DNA of 64,000 nt, taken from positions 1 through 64,000 of the forward strand of contig BDDD01005035.1 in the NCBI GenBank assembly GCA_001972305.1, read 5' to 3'. Positions 57,087 to 64,000 of this stretch are shown piece after piece. This DNA is from Cephalotus follicularis. Lineage: Eukaryota > Streptophyta > Magnoliopsida > Oxalidales > Cephalotaceae. The number at the start of each line of letters is the position of its first letter. The stretch's first letter is position 1. The position numbers were made by a program, and so were the translations under genes. The notes below the pieces were generated by a model. The model was not told the DNA's origin, made no database searches, and saw only the letters and a list, made by a program, of their open reading frames with translations.

Positions 57087-57336
57087 TGTTGACTTTTAGT
57101 CTCAACTCTAGGTTTTAATGGATTACAAATTTGCATTTAACTTTGCTACTTTATGTGCAAGAAAAGATATAAGCAAAACAAAGAAGTACAAAAACAGAGC
57201 AAAGCGTCGACTCTGTTGATCAAAGCGTCTGCTCTTTGAGGTACAAAGCGTCTGCTCTTTGTGCAAAGCGTCTACCGTCTCAGGACAGAGAACAAAATGG
57301 CAATTACAAAATGGCTAAAGCGTCGACTCTTAAGGT
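57087..57336 (+). repeat. 5' LTR of K, truncated
   Basis: It matches 58949 to about 59196 of the 3' LTR and then diverges at CTTAAGGTAA. Motif copies AAAGCGTCGACTCTG, AAAGCGTCTGCTCTTTG (twice) and AAAGCGTCGACTCTTAAGG are present. Confidence 0.87.
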
Positions 57337-57847
57337 AATGTTAACTAAAACCCAAGGCCCACGTTTAGTTATTTGTGGAATGTTCCCAAGTGAGGGGAGT
57401 TTATGTTACCTACTATCTTTCTAACCAAAACACAACTCGAATGTTATTGGAGAAATTTCCAACCTATACTTTCATATTTTGTTTTCTATCAACGTTCGAA
57501 ACACATACTTTCAAATTTGAGATCGAACTACAAGAAAAAGAACATCTATACGTTCACATCTACAAGGTTCAGTGAATTTAGAAGTAAGAACCGAACATAT
57601 ATATCCAAGTACATCAAAGATCGGCAACCACTTCTTTATCTAGGCAACCTCTTCACAACCTTGAACAACGTATTTCTTACCGAGAATTTTTGTTCAAGAC
57701 TGTAACAAGGTCGTCAGGTTTCGCAGCTGCCTCATCGGAATTCGCAGCTGCCAGTACACTGGCAACCCCTAGAGTTAAACTTAGAAGTCGAGTTTCGCGT
57801 CTGCAGTTGTACAACCTCAGCTGACGGTCTGAATTTCTCAGCTGCGA
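57337..57847. repeat. unassigned segment with CAGCTG palindromes
   Basis: This half-kilobase does not match the K 3' LTR. Its right part (57715-57847) has several copies of a different CG-containing palindrome: TTCGCAGCTGCC twice, CTCAGCTGACG and CTCAGCTGCGA, with CGCGTCTGCAG. It looks like LTR sequence of another Sirevirus-like family joined to K, ending at the gap. The open frame at 57403-57705 has no family features. Confidence 0.55.
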
Positions 57848-57872
57848 NNNNNNNNNNNNNNNNNNNNNNNNN
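57848..57872. other. assembly gap (25 N)
   Basis: A run of 25 N separates the CAGCTG segment from gag of K; the true distance is unknown. Confidence 0.98.
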
Positions 57873-57877
57873 TGTGT

Positions 57878-58408
57878 TTGAAAAACAAGACTTTTAAGAA
57901 AAATGCTATTTATATGTCTAATGAAATTGATAATTTGAAGAAAGAGAATAGCAAGTATGTGAATGAAATTGAATCTCTAAAGGATAAAAATAGCTTCTAT
58001 ATGAATGAGATTGACATTTTAAATGTTTCTTCAAAATTGTCAAATGATTTTATGGAAGAAAATGAAAAATTGAAAATTGAAATTGATGCCTTGAAGAAAT
58101 CCTTCTCTATTTTTTCAAATAGTAGTGCTAAATTGGATAATCTATTAGGCTTACAAAAATGTGTGTTTGACAAAGCCGGTCTTGGCTTTGAAGAAATGAA
58201 AAATGTCAAACATTTTAAGAATTTCTTTGTTAAGAAAGTAGAGCCTCAAATGTGTTGCAATTATTGTGGTAGATTAGGACATATTTCTACCTCTTGCTTT
58301 TATAGAAATAATATTTGTTGTGGTAAAACTAAGAAAATTTGGGTTCCTAAAGGAACTCTTGTGACTAACCTCAAAGGACCCAAGTTCAAATGGGTACCAA
58401 AAACGTGA
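57878..58408 (+). pseudogene. Sirevirus K gag, C-terminal half
   Basis: The 176-codon open frame begins within gag at the gap edge. It has heptad-like, Lys- and Glu-rich coiled coil (EIDNLKKENSKYVNEIESLK), then KLDNLLGLQKCVFDKAG, matching the same stretch in D (LLGLQRCVFNKAR, about 26400). A CCHC knuckle CNYCGRLGHISTSC follows, then a short tail (KKIWVPKG, GPKFKWVPKT) and a stop. In full Sireviruses this tail leads to protease; here the coding sequence ends and the 3' untranslated part follows, so pol has been deleted. Confidence 0.88.
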
Positions 58409-58462
58409 ACCTTGTTTTGTAGGTGTACTTGAAGTCAAGATCAATATGTTCAAGTACATAAC

Positions 58463-58947
58463 CTGGGGAGAAAGCCCTAGTTGAGGGGGAGGTATTGATA
58501 TTATGTTGATATTCTTGCTGCTTCAACAATTGTTTTTTATTTCCTTTATTCTCTTTTTATATCACTTTAAAATGAAACAATTGGTATTTATTCTTGTTAA
58601 AATTATCTTTTTGATGCTAACAAAAAGGGGGAGAATGCTTTATGATTAAGAAAAAAATTGATAGCATTTGTTTAGGGGGAGCTTGATATGAAAAAAATGC
58701 CATAAATGAAGAATGTGGTAAGGAGGAGTTTAAGGGTAAAGATAAGCTTTTTTGCATATATCTCCTTTTTTTTGAAACATGAATTTTAGAAGTCATATCA
58801 AGGGAGAGCTTATTTAGAATTTTTAAGTTGGTATCTAAAGAAACCCTTGTCTTGGTATCAAAAGAAAAATTCTTTTTATCTTTAATTGGTATAAATTTTT
58901 TTTTTCCTTAATATAGCAAAATTTTGTAATCATCAAAAAGGGGGAGA
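58463..58947 (+). other. multiple polypurine tracts of K
   Basis: Purine tracts with a GGGGGA or GGGGAGA core lie at about 58463, 58481, 58622 and 58673, and at 58934-58947 directly before the 3' LTR. The spacing region between them is T-rich and non-coding. Confidence 0.8.
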
Positions 58948-58948
58948 T

Positions 58949-59540
58949 TGTTGACTTTTAGTCTCAATCCTAAGTTTTAATGATTACAAATTTGCATTTA
59001 ACTTTGCTACTTTATGTGCAAGAAAAGATATAAGCAAAACAAAGAAGTACAAAAACAGAGCAAAGCGTCGACTCTTTGATCAAAGCATCTGCTCTTTGAG
59101 GTACAAAGCGTCTGCTCTTTGTGCAAAGCGTCTACCGTCTCAGATAGAGAACAAAATGGAAATTACAAAATGGCTAAAGCGTCGACTCTTAAGGTAAAGC
59201 GTCGACTCTTTAAGTCTGGCAGTCGACTCCAACATGTTGACGTCTGCGCTTTGAGCTGGAGATTCAAATTGAGACCCCCAACGGTCACATGACCGTCGAC
59301 GCTTAAGGCTACTCCGTCGACGCTTTGGACTCCTGGAACAATAGAAACTCAAGGGGCTCTTGAGAAAGTGGACGTAGGCACGGATTTGCCGAACCACTAT
59401 AAATTCGTTTGCACTTTCTATCCCTTAACTCTTTAATTGTTATTATTTGATTGTGCTTGTGTGAGTGTTTATGTTCATTGCTTAAATTGTATTTTCCGCA
59501 TACAAAGTTATTAGTTAAAGGTTGCCATACTTTCCTTTCA
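58949..59540 (+). repeat. 3' LTR of K (592 bp)
   Basis: It starts TGTTGACTTTTAG and ends TTTCCTTTCA before the TSD. Motif copies at 59062-59325 (AAAGCGTCGACTCTTTG, GACCGTCGACGCTTAAGG, CCGTCGACGCTTTGG) are followed within about 75 bp by a TATA box (TATAAA, 59398-59403). Confidence 0.9.
59398..59403 (+). promoter_or_regulatory. TATA box in K 3' LTR
   Basis: CCACTATAAATTCG lies just after the palindrome cluster, the same order as in D and Y. Confidence 0.68.
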
Positions 59541-59931
59541 AATACAATACAATCAATCAATCAATCGAGTCAATACAATATTGGGTAAAGTCAGTAAGTG
59601 GTGGTGTCTAATGGAGAAATGGGAACGTGCATCCATCGTACCGACTTAGGCTCGCAACAACACTCGCGACTCAAGCAATCGATCGATGTATAAATACAAT
59701 GTCGAAGCAAAGCAATAAGTGGTGGTGCCTAATGGAGGGATGGGAACGTGCATCCATTTTACCGACTTAGACTCGCAGCAACACTCATGACTCAAGCAAT
59801 CAATCGGTCAGTGCAATCATTAAAACTATTTTCAAACACTTGAACACCTCAAGTGAGGCTCCGGTCAAGTGGAAATATGAAAAGAAGTACGAAACTAGCT
59901 TTAAAACAGTTAAAACTCCTTTCAGTACATT

Positions 59932-60285
59932 AGGCGTCGATGTCTTTAATGAAAGACGTTGACTCCTCTTTAAAATGGAGGAAAGACGTCGATGTCTTTA
60001 GAAAGATGTCGATATCTTTCCCTGTTCAAGTAGAGAATTTGCCAAAGACGTCGACGTCTTTTGAGAAAGGCGTCGACGTTTTTCAATAAAAACAGCCTGA
60101 GAATGCGCATCGATGTTTGACATTGACGTCTTTCCAGGGGAGAGACTTCTCGAGGCAAAGACGTCGACGTCTTTAGAAAGACATCGATGTCTTTGCTACA
60201 GAATCAAGGATATTGCACTCGTATGAGAGAGACATTGACACCTTTGGGCTAAGGGTCGACGTCTTTCTGGGCAAGGTCGATTTTT
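59932..60285. repeat. palindrome array in G1 5' LTR
   Basis: It corresponds to 43672-44035. The perfect AAAGACGTCGACGTCTTT is at 60044-60061, and again around 60157-60174. Several other copies differ from the 3' LTR at CG sites (ACGTCG to ACGTTG or ATGTCG). Confidence 0.93.
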
Positions 60286-61687
60286 CTGGCAGAAAATGGG
60301 GCCAATCTCAAGCAAAAATCCAATTAAAAGACATTATTTGAAAACCAAAGTTTACAATCAATCATTTGAGGTTAGTAAGACTAGTTACAACCTTCCAAAT
60401 TCGATTTCAATCATTCAATTTAACAATTAGGTGAAGGGTTTGCTATAAACCCTAAAAACCTCAATTGAATCACTCAATCACTCAATTCAATCATGCAATT
60501 CATTCAATCAATCAATAAAACAGTAGGTAATTCAGTAAAGAAGTCCTACCTATCACTGAAGCTTCAAAAGTTGAGCTAACGATCGATCAATCGGCTGAAA
60601 ACGCCCAATAATCCGCTACTTTCTTGTTCAAAGGTGAGCCACCACTTGTAATCACTGTCCTTGTTGATGGGGATGCAATTCCGGCTGCAAGGGAGGAAGA
60701 TGGAGGCTCCAGCTAGAGAGAGAGAGGGAGAAGGATAGAGAGAGAAGAGGAAATGTGAATAATGAGAGAAAGAGAGAAAGAATTGACTTAAATAATCGAT
60801 TCGATCAACTCTCCGAAACTCGACCCAAAATCCTGACTATACAGGCATATAACCAATACAATATCAATAGGTATAAGAATACCTCAATACAATACGGTTC
60901 AATACGGTCCAATATGGTACAATACGGTACGATGTATGCATGAACAGTACCAAAGGGAATTCGGTCGTCACACTTGTGAAGTTATTGGGTAATAATGTTA
61001 GATTTTAAATCTAAGTTAAGAGTAAATGATATGAAATGGATGTTTAAATGATTAAACGATTTGACGGTCAAAGGTTACACCCATGTAACGCACCGATCTT
61101 CGGAGCTCGCTTTGAGCTTAAAGTGGACTCGGGTCGGGGGCGCTACAAATATGTACATATAATTCCCCTACCTATGGTTTGAAGTTAGAAACCTTGTAAG
61201 TTTACCTCTTTGTGTTCCAAGAATTGATCACAGTAGCTTCAAGGTTGTCCCGTTGCTGTAAGCTTCCAGCTCCAAGTTCCCCAAGCTCCATTGTTTCAAC
61301 AATGGTGGTTCTCCCTTTCTCTCACTTATTGGCTCCTTTCATTTCTTTTCCCTCCTTAGGCGTTTCTATCAGAGTATGTGGGGAAGGGAGGAGAATTTAT
61401 GTTAGGTGACTCTCTCTTCCCTTCAGCCATAAAGAACACTCCTGTGTCCTCTCCCTCTTCCCCATTCAATTTCTGCATTCTAACTTTGTTTCCTTCTCCT
61501 CTTCTTTTGCAGGTTGCATGCATGCTAACACTTGTTACATTCTCCATCCCTCCTCAGTCATGCAGGTCAGGAGGCTATCATGCATGCCCAACACGTCCCA
61601 CTTCGTGTCCCAAGGTGCCTACAACAAGTCCATAATTGTCTCCCTTTGCACATTATTCTGTCAGTTCATAACGTGACTGATATTCTT

Positions 61688-61830
61688 TTCAAAGACGTCG
61701 ATGTATTTTCCTCTTTCGTACAAGGGCATTGATGCCTTCTTCTGCATCGACGTGCATGTGCATGCATTTACATGCGCCCTTTGTTCCCATAGGCGTCGAC
61801 GTCTTTACAAAGACATTGACGCGTTTAGCC
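61688..61830. repeat. palindrome cluster near the start of H
   Basis: AAAGACGTCGATGTATTTT, GGGCATTGATGCCTTC, TGCATCGACGTGCATG, TAGGCGTCGACGTCTTT and AAAGACATTGACGCGTTT. It has the same relative position as 36972-37118 in G2-prime. Confidence 0.85.
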
Positions 61831-62120
61831 CAAAACTGGACTGTTTAGCGTCTAATTGCATCTTTTAGAATTTCTTTAACATTTCAATCATTCCCTCTTC
61901 CAAAATCTAACCTTTTGAATTTTGGAAAGCATCATCTAAGTCAAAATTCATTCCATTCTTATTAATTCAATAATAAGATTTCAATAAAATTGAAATATTA
62001 CATTGTCCAAAAATCTCGGGCGTTACAGGACCTAAGAATGTACGATTCAAGAGTGTGTCATATGTCAACAACATATACCTGCAGCCTTCTCGTGGCTTGC
62101 AGGGACACCCTAATCTAACA

Positions 62121-64000
62121 ATCTCCTACTTGTCCCTCCAGCCACGAAGGCCTCTAGCCTAAGCATATCGCACTCGAACACTGCTCATGGCCTTGGTGAG
62201 TGGGTCTGCTAAGTTCGCTTCTCGCACGACTCTCTCTATGGTGACATCTACTCTCATGATGTCTCCTATATTTCATCAATAACATCTCTTTTGAGATGTT
62301 ATATTCATCTATGATCTCCATGATCAAATGATACCGTAGCTGTATATGTTTGCGCGGTAATGAGACCCGGGTTCCAAGGTTTGTGCAAAGCCCCATCGTC
62401 ATCCCTATGCTGCACAACTGGACAACGATGGAAGGAACCTCATAAAGTTCCACAGTGAACTTTCGCAGCCAAACCAGCTACCATAACCGGTATCACAGGT
62501 TACAACATACTTTTATTCTCTGGTGAAGTATGCAGTCCTCGACTGCCACAAACTCCTCCCACTTACACAACACTTCCATTCAAGACCAACCCATATGCTG
62601 AAATGGATTTGTAATCATCCGGATCACAATTGAAACCAGAGTTAACCCAATTCTTACGTCTCAATTTACTATATTCTCCATATGTCAAGAAATAATCTAG
62701 AGTCTTTCACAGGCATTATATCCTCTTGACTATGTCCCAATGTCTCTTACAGGGACTGGACTGAAATCGACTAGCCAAACCCTTAGGCATATCGAAATCC
62801 AGCCTTGTACAAAGTATGGCATACATGATGGAGCCTATTGCTGTAGCATAAGGTTTCCTATTCATGCGTGTACTCTCCTTATAAGTCTTAGAAGACATCC
62901 TCTTGGAAAGGTGAATTCCTTGGCTAATTGGCAGTAAGCCATATATGGAATTCGTTCCATACCATTTCAACACTCTGCTACTGTACTGGCTTTGGGAAAG
63001 TCCAAGCAATCTACTCGATCTACTCTTTAGATCTTCATTCTCTAAAACGTAGAAAGCCTCTCCCAAATCCTTTGTGGAGAAGTTTTTGCTTAACTGTACT
63101 TCAACATACCTACATCATTCTCTATGTGTAGTATGTTTTCTACATACAACGCCAAGAAAGTGATTTCTGGGTTACCCTGTTTCCGGTAGATGTTAGGCTT
63201 ATTCATATCTTTGATAAAATCAAAATGGATATTTCAGCTACGGGATGCTTACTTAAGGTCATAGACCTTTGGATCTTGCACCTCTTGTGCGAATGCTCCT
63301 CGGATATAAACCCTCAGGTTTGGGACATAAAAATGTCCTCTTCAACATAGTCACTCTTGCAGACTATCATGACATCCATTTGTCATAGCTCATTATCACA
63401 ATGACCGGCAAAAGCAAGCATAATCCGAATGGACTAAAGTATTGCAACTGGTCAGAAAGTTCTCAGCATAAAGATCTCTTGTCTTAGTGTATATCCTTTC
63501 ACGACCAATTGCCCTTTAAAAAGGTTTCAACCTTTACCATTAACGCCAATCTTCCTCTTGAAGATTTACTTGCATTTGATAGGATTTTAAGCCTTCGGGT
63601 GCGTATACCAAGTTCCTCACTTGGTAGGCGTATATGGAGCCATTTTCGGATTTCATGATCTCTTATCGTGTCCTAGAATCAGTGCTCTTCACTGCTTCGT
63701 TGTAGCTAACAGGCTCGTCATCTCGGTGACGTTAGGTTCGTCAGTGCCTTTAATGAGAAAACCTTATTTCTCAGGCATTGTCGAAAACCTTTGCCTGATC
63801 TCCTCGCTAGAAGAGTGCCTTACCGAGACTCTATCTCAGATTGCGATCATTTCCTAATTATGTCTTTAGAAGAATAAACTTCTAGTTCCTTATCATATTG
63901 TGGGTTTCTACCTGGTGGAAACTCTCTTTGTTTCACCTAACCCCACTGCTTCCTGCAATCAGGTATTCCTCTCTAGGAATTTTGCAGTACGCGAAACAAA
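62121..64000 (-). pseudogene. copia J pol: end of integrase, RT and RNase H
   Basis: On the minus strand a purine-rich run (GGGACAAGTAGGAGAT) directly precedes the J LTR. RNase H is seen in HIQLRYHLIMEIIDEYNIS (62154-62453). The RT end and start of RNase H are open at 62716-63066 (SRLLGLSQSQY, PYATAIGSIMYA). The catalytic YVDD reads YVEN at 63135-63146. Further upstream MSQ-GFISEEHSHK (about 63290) and the integrase tail FVSRTAKFLER (about 63980) can be followed through several stops and frameshifts. Sequence is closest to the A and B elements. It is a decayed copy with no coding potential. Confidence 0.83.

Larger units (their letters stand above)
57087..59540 (+). mobile_element. small Sirevirus derivative K, inside the G1 5' LTR
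   Basis: A perfect TSD AATAC flanks it (57082-57086 and 59541-59545). The 5' LTR (from 57087) and 3' LTR (58949-59540) both start TGTTGACTTTTAGTC. Between them are a piece of foreign sequence, an N gap, the C-terminal half of a Sirevirus gag and several polypurine tracts; pol is absent. It is therefore either a deleted non-autonomous element or partly mis-assembled at the gap. Confidence 0.85.
42281..60972 (-). mobile_element. Ty3/gypsy chromovirus G1, nested in Y
   Basis: Flanks CCTGT (42276-42280) and CTTGT (60973-60977) form a TSD with one mismatch. In minus orientation: 5' LTR (56074-60972, with K inside), PBS, gag (split by G2), protease, RT, RNase H and an integrase cut short at 44211, then the downstream part of the 3' LTR. 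The deletion removed the rest of integrase, any chromodomain, the purine tract and about 0.5 kb of the 3' LTR start. RT sequence places it close to Tekay/Del elements. Confidence 0.88.
56074..60972 (-). repeat. 5' LTR of G1 (about 2.44 kb net), split by K
   Basis: In minus orientation it starts at 60972 (TGTGACGACCGAATTCCC) and ends at 56074 (GCGGGGTGTTACA). The segments 56074-57086 and 59546-60972 are its two parts around element K. It carries the TTAGCC/GGCTAA hairpin (56457-56473), a tandem duplication (59594-59815) and the palindrome array (59932-60285). Confidence 0.9.
39689..61147 (+). repeat. solo LTR Y, split by gypsy G1
   Basis: A perfect TSD AATAT flanks it (39684-39688 and 61148-61152). 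The LTR starts TGTGATGACCCGAATT and ends GGGGGCGCTACA. The pieces are 39689-42280 and 60978-61147, about 2.76 kb. No coding region of Y is present. Start and end types suggest a gypsy LTR. It has its own GTCGACGCTT cluster, TATA box and tandem repeats. Confidence 0.87.
34954..62027 (-). repeat. solo LTR H (gypsy, Tekay-like), host of two further insertions
   Basis: Flanks GGAAC (34949-34953) and GGACC (62028-62032) form a TSD with one mismatch. In minus orientation the LTR starts at 62027 (TGTAACGCCCGAGATTTT) and ends at 34954 (GGGGTGTGATA, the CA end decayed to TA). The pieces are 34954-35106, 37289-39688 and 61153-62027, about 3.4 kb in all. It is related to the G2 LTR: same ends, the same TTAGCC...GGCTAA hairpin and palindrome clusters in similar positions. 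No H coding sequence is present. Confidence 0.82.
32465..62120 (-). repeat. 3' LTR of copia J, split by solo LTR H
   Basis: In minus orientation the LTR begins at 62120 (TGTTAGATTAGGGTGTCCC), runs 88 bp to 62033, resumes at 34953 and ends at 32465 (GGGTTCCAACA). The net length of about 2.58 kb equals that of the B LTR. 34100-34870 is the inverse of 8150-8900. A long TC microsatellite lies at 33616-33647. A GC-rich stretch at 32960-33500 has many GAGTC and GACTC words but no GTCGAC cluster. Confidence 0.83.
32465..64000 (-). mobile_element. Ty1/copia element J (family of B), 3' part
   Basis: J lies in minus orientation in the 3' LTR of gypsy E and leaves the window on the right. Its 3' LTR (32465-34953 plus 62033-62120) is split by solo LTR H. 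Purine tract, RNase H and RT follow from 62121 to the edge. Its LTR matches that of copia B. The left flank is ATTCA (32460-32464); the matching TSD must lie to the right of the window. Confidence 0.85.

Noticed and set aside
57403-57705. 100-codon frame as a gene
   Set aside because: It has no homology that I recognise, lies in apparent LTR-type sequence beside an assembly gap, and another frame overlaps it equally well.

Overview
The window is plant nuclear DNA made almost entirely of LTR retrotransposons. I found no host gene, rRNA, tRNA, CRISPR array or bacterial-type operon. The evidence for a plant is the set of element lineages: Ty1/copia elements of the Tork/Angela type, Ty1/copia Sireviruses, and Ty3/gypsy chromoviruses with a C-terminal chromodomain-like tail (Tekay/Del-like). 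Their primer-binding sites match the 3' end of initiator tRNA-Met (TGGTATCAGAG). The species cannot be named from this sequence. Two runs of N (25797-26254 and 57848-57872) are assembly gaps.

Layout, left to right. Copia A (+, 3' half, 1-4699) has a pol that decayed in a single frame, followed by a 2.2-kb LTR; it appears to sit in an older LTR of the same kind (4705 to about 6200). 6200-7985 has no recognisable gene. Copia B (+) starts at 7986 with a 2.56-kb LTR, tRNA-Met PBS and broken gag/PR/IN, and is cut at 13621 by gypsy E (+). E has a 4.0-kb 5' LTR (13622-17631), a stump of gag, a pol remnant (29829-31340) and a 3' LTR from 31354. Inside E lies a minus-strand solo LTR of family A (18101-29661, TSD CTAAG), itself split by Sirevirus D (-, 19731-29094, two 1285-bp LTRs). 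The 3' LTR of E is interrupted at 32465 by copia J (-), which runs off the right edge.

The LTR of J is interrupted by solo LTR H (-, 34954-62027). H contains solo LTR G2-prime (-, 35107-37288, TSD ACGCA) and solo LTR Y (+, 39689-61147, TSD AATAT). Y contains gypsy G1 (-, 42281-60972). The gag of G1 is interrupted by gypsy G2 (+, 47680-55703, TSD GCATC), and its 5' LTR by a small Sirevirus derivative K (+, 57087-59540, TSD AATAC). The order B > E > J > H > Y > G1 > G2 or K is seven levels of insertion, most supported by a target-site duplication.

The most unusual signal is a short palindromic motif built around GTCGAC, ideally AAAGACGTCGACGTCTTT with the variant AAAGCGTCGACGCTTT. It occurs in clusters inside the LTRs of otherwise unrelated copia, Sirevirus and gypsy families. 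In D, K, Y and G2-prime a cluster lies upstream of a recognisable TATA box. A second conserved feature is an inverted repeat (TTAGCC...GGCTAA) in the gypsy LTRs. None of the coding regions looks able to make a complete functional polyprotein.
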